Of a DNA stretch of 38,083 bases, positions 22,052 to 30,395 are shown one piece after another. Source of the stretch: a virus; the IMG/VR virus record IMGVR_UViG_3300027977_000003, positions 1-38,083 of that record; one strand, 5' to 3'. The position numbers and the translations under genes are program-made. The notes beneath the pieces were generated by a model. That model saw only the letters and a program-made list of their open reading frames with translations, ran no database searches and was not told where the DNA came from. Numbering within the stretch: the first letter of the stretch is position 1; every line of letters starts with the position of its first letter.

Positions 22052-22404
22052 TACATGCCCTCGCCCTGGACGATGTAAACCGTGGAGGCAGCAGAGGCCA
22101 GACCCGAGAAGAACACCTCGCGCCCAAAGCGCAAGACCTCGACAGCACCAGGCACCAGCACGATGGCTGCGGATGGCGTGCCAGCGACCGGGGCCACAGC
22201 GTTGGCCGTGGCAATCGCTGCCGTGGGGCCAACGCCCAGGAACACCGTGTTGGCGCTGCTGTTGATGATGCGGTACTGGCCGGTGCTCTGAGCATCAAAG
22301 CGTGCGTCAACGAGCGCCTGGACGCCTGTAGGAGCAACAGCCGCAGCAGGGATGACAACGGTATTGCCAAGTGGGGCAAATGCGATTTGACTGTTCTGTG
22401 CCAT
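22051..22404 (-). CDS. Small virion-like beta protein, 117 aa
   Basis: ATG 22404 chosen: AAGGAG lies six bases upstream; the frame continues upstream to 22446 without a site. Sequence is beta-rich, Ala/Val/Thr-heavy (IAFAPLGNTVVIPAAAVAPTG, then YRIINSSANTVFLGVGPTAA, ending REVFFSGLASAASTVYIVQGEG). It resembles small phage structural or fibre-associated proteins. Role unknown. Confidence 0.68.
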   Translation of the reverse strand: MAQNSQIAFAPLGNTVVIPAAAVAPTGVQALVDARFDAQSTGQYRIINSSANTVFLGVGPTAAIATANAVAPVAGTPSAAIVLVPGAVEVLRFGREVFFSGLASAASTVYIVQGEGM

Positions 22405-22405
22405 G

Positions 22406-22651
22406 TCAGACTCCTTGCGCAGCGATGGCTGCTTTGTAGGCGGCAATCACGCCAGCAGTGTGAGTGGCAGCACAGATAGCTTGCACACGTGCATCCTCGC
22501 CAGAATAGTCATCGCCGGGGGCAACGACATGGCGGTGGAAGGTGCCACTGATCTGTTTACCATCTTCCATGATTGCGGTCTTGGTGCGAACTTGGATTGA
22601 GCCGTTTTCAACAACTTCAATCAAATCAACCGAGATAACTTTTTCCAACAT
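22406..22651 (-). CDS. Conserved phage tail-region protein, 81 aa
   Basis: Begins MLEKVISVDLIEVVENGSIQVRTKTAIMEDGK and includes HRHVVAPGDDYSGEDARVQAICAATHT, a segment I recognise from small proteins next to tail-fibre genes in many phages; no function is assigned. AAGGA lies before ATG 22651. It may contact the fibre or lysis proteins. Confidence 0.7.
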   Translation of the reverse strand: MLEKVISVDLIEVVENGSIQVRTKTAIMEDGKQISGTFHRHVVAPGDDYSGEDARVQAICAATHTAGVIAAYKAAIAAQGV

Positions 22652-22722
22652 GATATTTCCTTGTTTCCAACCTGACCATCTAGTCAGGCATTAAGGTTTC
22701 CAGTTGTCCGAACTGGTACGGC
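22652..22722. repeat. 71-bp gap with two small hairpins
   Basis: CCTGAC(6)GTCAGG and CCAGTT(5)AACTGG lie in tandem in the gap between the 85- and 81-residue genes. Neither is followed by a T-run on either strand, so they are weak terminator candidates at best. They may be mRNA processing or stability elements between tail and lysis genes. Confidence 0.4.
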
Positions 22723-22980
22723 TTAACAATCCTGTGCGCCAGCAAATTCTTCTAGCGTTTTAAGGTGTTCGTAGGCTTGGCGCATAGCATTTGCGCCATT
22801 TAAATCATACGCACAACCATATTCTTTATCCGAAAATGGCACTTCAGTATTTGAATCTTTATAAAATCTAACCTGAAAAGTCATTGATGTTTTGTTTGTA
22901 ATCCTAATGCCCTCAACTCGAACATACGCATTCGAAGCCACAAAGCCTTGGGGGGTATCAAAAGTTTTTTGAAGTGCCAT
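22723..22980 (-). CDS. Tail-fibre-associated small protein, 85 aa
   Basis: MALQKTFDTPQGFVASNAYVRVEGIRITNKTSMTFQVRFYKDSNTEVPF is a beta-sandwich-like start, followed by EYGCAYDLNGANAMRQAYEHLKTLEEFAGA. The same architecture recurs downstream of phage tail-fibre genes. AAAGGA lies before ATG 22980. It may be a virion protein or a fibre chaperone. AT content is higher than in the head genes, as for the neighbouring tail genes. Confidence 0.7.
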   Translation of the reverse strand: MALQKTFDTPQGFVASNAYVRVEGIRITNKTSMTFQVRFYKDSNTEVPFSDKEYGCAYDLNGANAMRQAYEHLKTLEEFAGAQDC

Positions 22981-22998
22981 GATTTATCCTTTAAAAAT

Positions 22999-24753
22999 TT
23001 ACAAATTACCTTGAGATACCCATGTACCCGGAGTTCCACCAACAGTACAAACATATCCTTTTGGTAGCCCAACAGTAGGGACAGAAAAAACAGCCGTATC
23101 CCCAGCGTTCCAAGGCATAGTATTCCAAGGCGCGGCAAGTGATGGGTTGTTAGTTACTACGATAGTTCTTGCGGCTGGAACTAATGTTCCTGGTAATTGA
23201 AGGCTTGTACCTACAGCGCTAAAGTATTTATCATAGGCTATTGCAGTAAATAGCCCAGATGTAACACCAGGAGTAAATACAATTTGATTCGCAGAAGGCA
23301 TTCCATAGGCATTAAAGAAATATCCATACTTAGCGGCAGATGCGCCACGGGTGTCTTCTATGATGTTGCCAGTAAACTCCAAGTATCCTTGAGCGCCAGT
23401 TCCTACTTGAGAAAATACAACTGTGTCTGCAATTGTTGGGTTGTTGGTAGACGCACAATTGAATGCAAAATTGTTTCTTACATAAGTTTGATCTGGCGAT
23501 TGAATTTGTATAGCTTCACTGATAGTCCGGTAGATTCTATTATTTTCAATCGTGCAGTTTGCGCCTGCATTTATGCCATGTAGTTTGGAATCAACAATTC
23601 GATTATTGCGTATGGTGGTTGTAAATTGCCTTGTTGCGCCAGCTGCATCAGTGTGCAAAACCCCATACACAGAACTTACGATGTAATTTCCATCAACCAA
23701 AGCAGTTGCTTCGGTGTTTGAACTGTTCAGGGCCGCAACACCAATGCCAAGACCGCCAGTTGTAATTGAAATATCTCGTGCAATGATTGTATTGTTTGTT
23801 GCCGCTGAACCCTTGCTGTTCAGCTTAATACCAAATGTATCTCCACCACCTGGTCCAGGAATAAGAATTACCGCTGGATTTCCAATCTGCTCAAGGTAAT
23901 TATTATCAAACAAAATACGTTGTGACGAACGATTTTCTGCACCAAAATAACCAGAAGGAGAACGAGATTCGCTTTTCATTCCAAATGGAAATCCGTAGAC
24001 GTAATTGTTTTGAACCAATCCAGTATTTACTGCTGCACTCATGTCAACAGCCATATTGTCAATGTCTGTAGATAGCGCCAGCGGATTGATAAATCTATTA
24101 TTTTGGATAACTACGTTTTTGTAATACCCAATTCCAATTGGGTGATCTGACCTGATGTTGTATGTGCGGCAGTCATGAATATAAAGACCTTCGCCAGCTG
24201 GAGGCCCAGGAAAAATCGTTTCGTCTCTAAGGGCGTAACTAACAAAAGCAACTTGGTCATGTGCATAAATGTAGGAGAACTCAAGGTTTTTATTTGGCAG
24301 CAAATTAATTGCTTTATTGTTTACATCAATAGTTGCCAATAAGAATCCACGAGAACGGTTTGCATTGTTGCTAAAAGCAATGCCGGTGCTGTCCATTTCA
24401 AAATTTGTAAACGTAACGTCTTCACATTGCTGCACCCGGAAAAAACCATACTCGGCTGGTCCAGTTCCGCTGGTGTTTTTTGTAAATTTTGTGTTTTTTG
24501 TTCCACGAACAACACAGTTTTTTAGCCCATCAATAATGATGGCGCAGGTGTAGTCTAAATCTGTTCGATTGCAAGATATTAAATAAGTACCCGATGGGAA
24601 AAATATCTCCTTAGCTCCGCTTGATATTGCTGCATCAAACAACGCTTGAATTGCCGCTGTATCGGATGTTACGCCATCTCCAACAGCACCAAAATCTTTA
24701 GCGTTGACGCCAACTCCATCAATCATGGAGTATGTAACTTTTGTCAATGACAT
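22999..24753 (-). CDS. Right-handed beta-helix tailspike-like protein, 584 aa
   Basis: Residues 15-40 (GVNAKDFGAVGDGVTSDTAAIQALFDAA) are the classic pectate-lyase/tailspike N-cap. The following 350 residues repeat short NN-rich turns (VVIQNNRFINP, NNYVYGFPFG, TIRNNRIVDSKLHGINAGANCTIENNRIYRT) as in parallel beta-helices, ending in a small beta domain. Probable host polysaccharide-binding or -degrading spike. It lacks a head-binding domain, which is on the separate gene at 25360. AAGGA lies before ATG 24753. Markedly AT-richer than the head genes, a sign of transfer. Confidence 0.85.
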   Translation of the reverse strand: MSLTKVTYSMIDGVGVNAKDFGAVGDGVTSDTAAIQALFDAAISSGAKEIFFPSGTYLISCNRTDLDYTCAIIIDGLKNCVVRGTKNTKFTKNTSGTGPAEYGFFRVQQCEDVTFTNFEMDSTGIAFSNNANRSRGFLLATIDVNNKAINLLPNKNLEFSYIYAHDQVAFVSYALRDETIFPGPPAGEGLYIHDCRTYNIRSDHPIGIGYYKNVVIQNNRFINPLALSTDIDNMAVDMSAAVNTGLVQNNYVYGFPFGMKSESRSPSGYFGAENRSSQRILFDNNYLEQIGNPAVILIPGPGGGDTFGIKLNSKGSAATNNTIIARDISITTGGLGIGVAALNSSNTEATALVDGNYIVSSVYGVLHTDAAGATRQFTTTIRNNRIVDSKLHGINAGANCTIENNRIYRTISEAIQIQSPDQTYVRNNFAFNCASTNNPTIADTVVFSQVGTGAQGYLEFTGNIIEDTRGASAAKYGYFFNAYGMPSANQIVFTPGVTSGLFTAIAYDKYFSAVGTSLQLPGTLVPAARTIVVTNNPSLAAPWNTMPWNAGDTAVFSVPTVGLPKGYVCTVGGTPGTWVSQGNL

Positions 24754-24762
24754 AAAAATTCC

Positions 24763-25350
24763 TTAAGACGCCAAATACGTTGCAGAAAAATAGAATGCAC
24801 TTGAAGAAGCAACCCATCCTTTTGTCAAATACATATCAGTATTTGTATGAACGAGCATACTTCCTTGATCTGCAACAGAAGACCCATTTACCCATTCTCC
24901 AGCGCCCAATGATGTTGGAACAAAGGGCAAGCCGCTAAGGTAAGAGCCAATGCCTGAAGTTGCCGCAATTGTTGCTCCACCAGCACAAACAATTTGCGCT
25001 TGAACTGTTACAGTATTTCCAACTTTGGTGTACCGGCCAGAACTTGTAATTGAACCAGCACCAAGCACTTCAACAAAACCAGTTCGTGTTGGTGTCCAAG
25101 TACCTTCTTCATAGTCAGCCAACAACTCGCTTGTTCCTGTACCTGGTGTGGCTGAAAAGTCGATGCCTTGACCGCTGGCAACAATCAAGTTGCCTGTGGA
25201 CAGCGTGACGTTGCCCGACAGCGTAGGCGCGGCAGAAAGCACCGTGTTGCCTGTGCCTGTGCTGGTGGTCACGCCCGTGCCGCCATTGACCACGGGCAAG
25301 ACGCCTGTGATCTGGCTGACGTTGACGATGCTTGATGTTGCTTTTAACAT
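24763..25350 (-). CDS. Tail fibre/connector protein, 195 aa
   Basis: N-terminal segment SQITGVLPVVNGGTGVTTSTGTGNTVLSAAPTLSG is the Gly/Thr-rich collar found in many phage tail fibres (VxxGGTGVTTSTG). Then LLADYEEGTWTPTR and a beta-rich tip region (SGRYTKVGNTVTVQAQIV) ending FYFSATYLAS. The DYEEGTWTP motif is common at fibre tips. It lies between the head-binding module and the beta-helix gene, so it may be a second fibre or the link between them. Confidence 0.8.
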   Translation of the reverse strand: MLKATSSIVNVSQITGVLPVVNGGTGVTTSTGTGNTVLSAAPTLSGNVTLSTGNLIVASGQGIDFSATPGTGTSELLADYEEGTWTPTRTGFVEVLGAGSITSSGRYTKVGNTVTVQAQIVCAGGATIAATSGIGSYLSGLPFVPTSLGAGEWVNGSSVADQGSMLVHTNTDMYLTKGWVASSSAFYFSATYLAS

Positions 25351-25359
25351 GGCGAGTCC

Positions 25360-25848
25360 TTAACCTGAAACAAATTCAATGATAGATGTGAACGGTGGCG
25401 CTTGGCTAAAAGTGACCGTGTTGGGTGTCAGCGTGTACGTGTTCTGATTCTGATACACACCGTTGATGTAAATCGCTGTAGGTGTAGATGAGACATTAAA
25501 GATGGTCTGCGTTCCAGTGCCTGTAGCGTTTTGAACTGCCGAGCCACTAGCGCCAGCGTTGCCGTTCAGCGATGTGTAGACCACGCTGCCATTTTTGTCT
25601 TTGACCTGGATGCTGTAATCACTGCCCACATAAAACCGTGTTGGCGTTCCATGATAAACAGGATACCCACCAGAGGTGCGAATCGGCTGGGCAGCAGGAA
25701 TGGTCAGCGCCGCATCAAAGAACGCCGCTATAGGGTTGGTGATGGGGTTCAGGTTGACAACGCCCACGTTGATAAAGCCATCCTCAAGCGGTTGTCCGTC
25801 AGTCCCAGCAAATGCTGGATATGGTGGTTCTACTGATAATGCTGACAT
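25360..25848 (-). CDS. Tailspike head-binding domain protein, P22 gp9 N-terminus-like
   Basis: 162 residues. Residues 5-95 follow the P22 tailspike head-binding pattern: GFINVGVVNLNPITNPIAAFFD, then AAQPIRTSGGYPVYHGTPTRFYVGSDYSIQVKDKNGSVVY. The rest is a beta tail (ATPTAIYINGVYQNQNTYTLTPN) of the kind that often docks the next fibre. In P22 this domain and the beta-helix spike are one chain; here the spike is on separate genes. ATG 25848 follows the gp16-like stop with no gap. Confidence 0.87.
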   Translation of the reverse strand: MSALSVEPPYPAFAGTDGQPLEDGFINVGVVNLNPITNPIAAFFDAALTIPAAQPIRTSGGYPVYHGTPTRFYVGSDYSIQVKDKNGSVVYTSLNGNAGASGSAVQNATGTGTQTIFNVSSTPTAIYINGVYQNQNTYTLTPNTVTFSQAPPFTSIIEFVSG

Positions 25849-28800
25849 TTATTCATTCTCCTGTGTAGATTGTCTGCCAGCTTGCATGGATTGCACAAGC
25901 CACCTCTCGCGCCAACTCATCTCGCGTGGCATTTTGGCAGCCTCAGCGAAGCGCTGAAATGCGGCTGATCGTGCCACAGCTCGCACTGTAGCTTGGCTCG
26001 GTGTTTTGTTTGCGCCATCGATGGCCAGACGCTGAAACTCAGGCGAGGCAATCAGCTCGTCGGCTGCTTTGATCACCTGCGGCTTGACGCCCTTGCTCAG
26101 GGCTGCTGTCAGGCCGGAGGCAATGCCAGCGCCTGGCAGGCCCACGGCAGTCGTGGCTGCCTCAATGGGCAGGCCAATGGCTGCACGCTTGGCCACCATG
26201 AAAACGCTGCCCAGCAATGAGTCTGCGCCTTGCAGCTCCTGCTGGACGGCTTGGATTCGGCCTGTGGTGATGCGCTCGCGGCTGGCCTTGCGCACGTTGT
26301 CGGCGACCCGGTACAGGTCCGACAGCGACTTTCTGGCTGGCTGCGGCAGGTTGTTCATCAGCGCAGCGTAGGCCTGCTTGTTCTCCAGCAAGCCTTTGTA
26401 CCAGTTGGCATAGGTGTTGAAGTTCAGCGTGCCGGTCTGAGTGGCCTTGCCGAATGCAGTGTTCAGGGCCGAGGCTGCCACCATCTGGCGCATGTCCTTG
26501 GGGATGGCGGTCAGGATGTTGACCAGCTTCTCGCCGTCGCCCTTGGACAGCGAGGTGGTGGCCGTGGACAGCTTGGTGACCAGGCTTTGGTCGAGTTGCT
26601 TTCCAAACAGCGACACCATGTCGTCCTCGAAGCCCTTGCGCATTTGCACCAGGCTTTTGGCCAGGCGGTACTGCTCACCACGGCCAACGGTCTCGGCCAG
26701 GTTGAACTGGTCGTCATCGATCAGGGCATACAGGCGCTTGGCCAGACCGGTGTCTGCGTCTGCAAACGGTCCTTGCTGGCGCGCTGCCGCGCCAATGTCG
26801 CGCCGCACATCGTCGATCAAGGCATAAGTTGGGTTTCGCATGCCGATCACATTGCCAGCATCGTCCTTGATCTCTTTTGGTGTCAGCTTACGCCGGACTG
26901 ACTTTTCCAAGCCAGACAGGTTCTGTGCGCCATCCAGATCGTCAGCACGCTGCTGCACGAAGTTGATCACGTTGTCAGCAGGGCCACGGGTTTGCGCAGG
27001 GATTGCTGTGCGCAGCGCCTTGTAGGCGTCATCTGCCTGATTTGACAGGTTTGTCACGGTCTGGTCGAGCTGCGTGCGCACGGCCTTGTTCATTTGGCTC
27101 AGGTCCGTCAGGCCACCGATCTTGGTGATCAAGTCGTCGGCCTGCTTGCCGACCTGCTCTAAGCCTGCGATCTCTGCCGCACGCGCCTGGCTGCCGGGGA
27201 TTGACTTCACGGCCTGCGCCAGCTCGCGATAGGCTTGGTTTGAGGTCAGGTGGTCCGGCTGCAGGTAACCCTCGATCTTGAGCCGACGCGCAGCCTCCAG
27301 CACCTTGGGGTCAGGCGCTGCCTGTGTGGCCAGAATCTCAGTGGCTCGGCCTGCGCCAAGGCCGCCCTCTGCCGCCCTTCGGGTGGTGGCTGTCAGCTCC
27401 TCAGCCGTCATGGCCACTGCAGGAGCTGCCGGGGCCGCAGGAGGCACCGCTGGGGCCATTGCCGTGCCCATAGGCGCACCAGCGGGTGCGGCAGGCGTGA
27501 CAGGTGCCACTGGGGCCACAGGAGCCGCACCAGGCGCTCCTGCTGGCGCTGCCGGTGGGGCAGCAGCCGGTGGCACTCGGCCAGCGCGAACGTCGCGCAC
27601 GGCCTGCGGGATGCGGGTGACCGCCTGGCCAGCGCCGCCAAGCGCTCCGGCCAGCGCCACCTCGCCAGTGTCGAATCTGCCGCCAGCGCCTGCTTGGGTT
27701 GCCTCGATCACCGCCTGGGTGCCTGCGCTAGTAGCAATTGCGCCAGGGATGGTGACAGCACGGCCAGCAGGCGTGAAAGCAGCCACAGCGCCAACAGCGC
27801 GTGGGATGTCGCTGACTTGGAAGCCAGGCTTGATGGCATAAAACTGGCCGTCGATGGACGACTGCAACACGAAGTTGCCCTTCTCGTCCTGGGTGACTTG
27901 CACGCCGGGATAGTTGGACTTGATGATCTGGATCGTCTCCTCGGGGCTGCTGATCATCGTGCCCAAGGCAGACTTGAAGCTGGCCATGCTGAAGGTGTTT
28001 AGCTCGGGCATGGCCGCATAGTCCGGCAGTGCTTGCGTGGTTGGCGTGGCGCGCTCGGTGCCAGTGATGGCCTCACGGATGCCGCCCACGATGCCCATCG
28101 GCTCGGTCTTTTGGATCGCAAAGCCAGTGGGCACCTTGGCCATGCCGCTAGAGACGTCGCGCTCCAGCTCCATCATCTCCTCGCGTGTCATGCGTCCGGT
28201 GCTGTAGGCCTGCAGCACAGCCGCAGGCAGCTCTGGCGTGGTTGGTCTGGCACCTTGGGGCTGCTCGCCACGCAAGGCCGCGCCACGGGGCAGCATGAGG
28301 GTGCCGCCGCGAACGTCGGCCTCAAACTCTGCCGACTCTTCAGGCGTCATTTGTCCGGAGCTGTAGGCTTGGTAGACCCTCGCAATCGCATCCGGCGGTA
28401 CAGCAGCCATGCTACTGGCACCAAGAGCACGCTGAAAGGTGCTGGTCGTGCCGCCCTCCGCAATAGTTGGTACCTGCGCAGGGGCACGCTGTGGGCTGAG
28501 GTCACGCACGCCTTGCGAGACGCGGTCGATGTAAGCCCTGGTGCGTGGTCCCCAGTTGGCCGGGTTGGTGCCGCCGTGGTATTCAGCAGCCGCCAGCTTG
28601 ATGTCGCCCTTGTTGCGGTCCAGCGACTCCTTGAGCAGCAGGCCAGCGGCCTCGGCTGAGTTCTCTGGGCTGAGGTAGGCGTCCACGCCGTACTTCTTGA
28701 GTACCGCCTGGCGGGTGGCCGGGATGATCTGGAACGGGGTTTTAGCGCCTGCCTCAGACACCTGGTCGGCATTGCTGCGCTCGCCTCGTGTGAGCACCGA

Positions 28801-28902
28801 GACCAGCAAGCCCTGCGGCAGCCCGAGCTTTTGCTCGGTGCCAGCGGCCAGGTCAGACCAAAACGGGTCTTTGTAGCTGGTGGGGGTTTGTTGCGTTGCC
28901 AT
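25849..28902 (-). CDS. Large ejection protein with lytic transglycosylase domain (gp16-position)
   Basis: 1,017 residues from ATG 28902, which follows the previous stop at once; the frame can be read back to 28941. Residues about 10-130 are an SLT lysozyme-like domain: VSVLTRGERSN (catalytic E41), SEAGAKTPFQIIPATRQAV, and AAAEYHGG. Then long helical regions with a Pro/Ala-rich disordered linker at about 440-505 (PAAAPPAAPAGAPGA). The C-terminal half is helical and likely forms the periplasmic conduit. Injected with the DNA, it would open the cell wall. P22 gp16 is 609 residues, so this one is unusually long. Confidence 0.85.
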   Translation of the reverse strand: MATQQTPTSYKDPFWSDLAAGTEQKLGLPQGLLVSVLTRGERSNADQVSEAGAKTPFQIIPATRQAVLKKYGVDAYLSPENSAEAAGLLLKESLDRNKGDIKLAAAEYHGGTNPANWGPRTRAYIDRVSQGVRDLSPQRAPAQVPTIAEGGTTSTFQRALGASSMAAVPPDAIARVYQAYSSGQMTPEESAEFEADVRGGTLMLPRGAALRGEQPQGARPTTPELPAAVLQAYSTGRMTREEMMELERDVSSGMAKVPTGFAIQKTEPMGIVGGIREAITGTERATPTTQALPDYAAMPELNTFSMASFKSALGTMISSPEETIQIIKSNYPGVQVTQDEKGNFVLQSSIDGQFYAIKPGFQVSDIPRAVGAVAAFTPAGRAVTIPGAIATSAGTQAVIEATQAGAGGRFDTGEVALAGALGGAGQAVTRIPQAVRDVRAGRVPPAAAPPAAPAGAPGAAPVAPVAPVTPAAPAGAPMGTAMAPAVPPAAPAAPAVAMTAEELTATTRRAAEGGLGAGRATEILATQAAPDPKVLEAARRLKIEGYLQPDHLTSNQAYRELAQAVKSIPGSQARAAEIAGLEQVGKQADDLITKIGGLTDLSQMNKAVRTQLDQTVTNLSNQADDAYKALRTAIPAQTRGPADNVINFVQQRADDLDGAQNLSGLEKSVRRKLTPKEIKDDAGNVIGMRNPTYALIDDVRRDIGAAARQQGPFADADTGLAKRLYALIDDDQFNLAETVGRGEQYRLAKSLVQMRKGFEDDMVSLFGKQLDQSLVTKLSTATTSLSKGDGEKLVNILTAIPKDMRQMVAASALNTAFGKATQTGTLNFNTYANWYKGLLENKQAYAALMNNLPQPARKSLSDLYRVADNVRKASRERITTGRIQAVQQELQGADSLLGSVFMVAKRAAIGLPIEAATTAVGLPGAGIASGLTAALSKGVKPQVIKAADELIASPEFQRLAIDGANKTPSQATVRAVARSAAFQRFAEAAKMPREMSWRERWLVQSMQAGRQSTQENE

Positions 28903-28903
28903 C

Positions 28904-30385
28904 TTATGGTGCGCCTGTAAACGGAGTGGGCACAGTGACACCGCCTCCGAATGGCGGTGGGTTCACTGGCGTCGTGGGCAGTGGCGATAGATTTTGAGCA
29001 GGTTCTGCACCAGGCACAGCGCCTGTTTCAGGGTTGGCAAAGCGCATGTAGCCACGGCCAGACACCGCACGGCCAGCTTGAGCTGCTGCCAAGTCCTGCG
29101 CACGCTGGTCCATGAACTGGCGTGCAAAGTCCACGTAGGTGGTGCCTTTGGGCACTTGAATGCCGCCGATGTCGATGTCTTTGTTGGCACGGCCCAGGGT
29201 GCCGTTTGAGTTCACCCACTCAGACTTGGCGCTTTCGGCCACCGCCTCGTACTGTGCCATCTTGGCCATGCCGCGCAGGAATGATGCGAGCACGGCTGCA
29301 TCAGCCGTCTCTGGGGGCAAGCCTTTGAGCGCCAGCTCGATGTCCTTGTCTGTGGCCACGCCTGGTGGCAACGACTTGATGGCCTGCGTGTTGCGCAGCC
29401 GGGTGTACTCGTTGCGCAGTTGCGTGAAGCCGTCCTGGTTGCCGGTGAGGTTTTTCACCTTCTCAGAGAACGATGTCCCTGCGCCCCTACCGCCGCCAGC
29501 CGACTCCATGCGGCTGGCCAGATCGAGCATGCGGCCTGCGGCCTGCTCAGAGCCAACGGCAGCCACTGCTGCATCGTTGACGATCTTGGCTGCGTTGGCA
29601 TCGAGCGTGGTGCCCTTTTGGTTCAGCTCAAATAGTTTGGCTTCAACGTCAGACTGCAACTTGTCACGGTCCAGCTTCAGGCGGTCTTGGTCGAGCACCA
29701 GCCTCTTGGAGCGATCCACGATCTGGCTGTCCAGGTTGCGAATGTTAGCTGCTGTGTTGGTGTTCTCTAGCGCCAAGCGGGTTGGCGTGTTGGCCGTGAT
29801 CAGCTCTTCTTTGGTTGCGCCAGCCTCGGCTGTGCGAATCTCGCCTGGTGCCTTCAGTGCCTTGATTGAGGCCTCCAGCACCTTGTCGCCACCAGGCAGT
29901 CCAGCCATGTTGATGCCAGCAATTTTCAGTGCTGAGGTTGGGTCGTTTTCAGCGAGTTGCGCTGCAACCTCGTAGGCTTTGGCTTCGCTTTCTCGGCCTG
30001 AGTTACGCTCGGCCAGAGCACGGTCCTTCAAAAGTTGGATGCCGATCTGGGGCTGGTTGGCGCTGAATGCCGAGATGACCTGACCTCCAAAGCGCAACTG
30101 ATTCTGCTGCTGATCTTTGGAGAGCGTCTCAAAGTTGGCGCGCATGCTGGCTGCTTCTTTTTCAGGCAGTAGCATGGCCACGTTGGTGAAGTCTCGCGCA
30201 GTCGGGTTGGGGTTTTGGATCAGCGCATTGACCTGCGTTTGCAAGTTTTGCTTGCGCACCAGCTCCTGCTCCTGCAGTTGACGCTGAGCACCGATGTCGG
30301 CAATCGTTGCACCGATCTTGAAGCCGCCCAGGGCAGCCTCAAAAGGACTCTGGACGTTGAGTGAGTAGTTGATTGGTTGGACCAT
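28904..30385 (-). CDS. DNA ejection protein, gp20-position
   Basis: 493 residues from ATG 30385 (AAGGAG six bases upstream; a longer frame from 30442 is not needed). Almost wholly helical, Gln/Ala-rich (DIGAQRQLQEQELVRKQNLQTQVNALIQ, then long coiled-coil-like runs RLVLDQDRLKLDRDKLQSDVEAKLFELNQKG). The C-terminus is a Pro-rich tail. Position and composition match P22 gp20, a protein injected early in infection. No enzymatic motif. Confidence 0.8.
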   Translation of the reverse strand: MVQPINYSLNVQSPFEAALGGFKIGATIADIGAQRQLQEQELVRKQNLQTQVNALIQNPNPTARDFTNVAMLLPEKEAASMRANFETLSKDQQQNQLRFGGQVISAFSANQPQIGIQLLKDRALAERNSGRESEAKAYEVAAQLAENDPTSALKIAGINMAGLPGGDKVLEASIKALKAPGEIRTAEAGATKEELITANTPTRLALENTNTAANIRNLDSQIVDRSKRLVLDQDRLKLDRDKLQSDVEAKLFELNQKGTTLDANAAKIVNDAAVAAVGSEQAAGRMLDLASRMESAGGGRGAGTSFSEKVKNLTGNQDGFTQLRNEYTRLRNTQAIKSLPPGVATDKDIELALKGLPPETADAAVLASFLRGMAKMAQYEAVAESAKSEWVNSNGTLGRANKDIDIGGIQVPKGTTYVDFARQFMDQRAQDLAAAQAGRAVSGRGYMRFANPETGAVPGAEPAQNLSPLPTTPVNPPPFGGGVTVPTPFTGAP

Positions 30386-30395
30386 TTGTGGCTCC

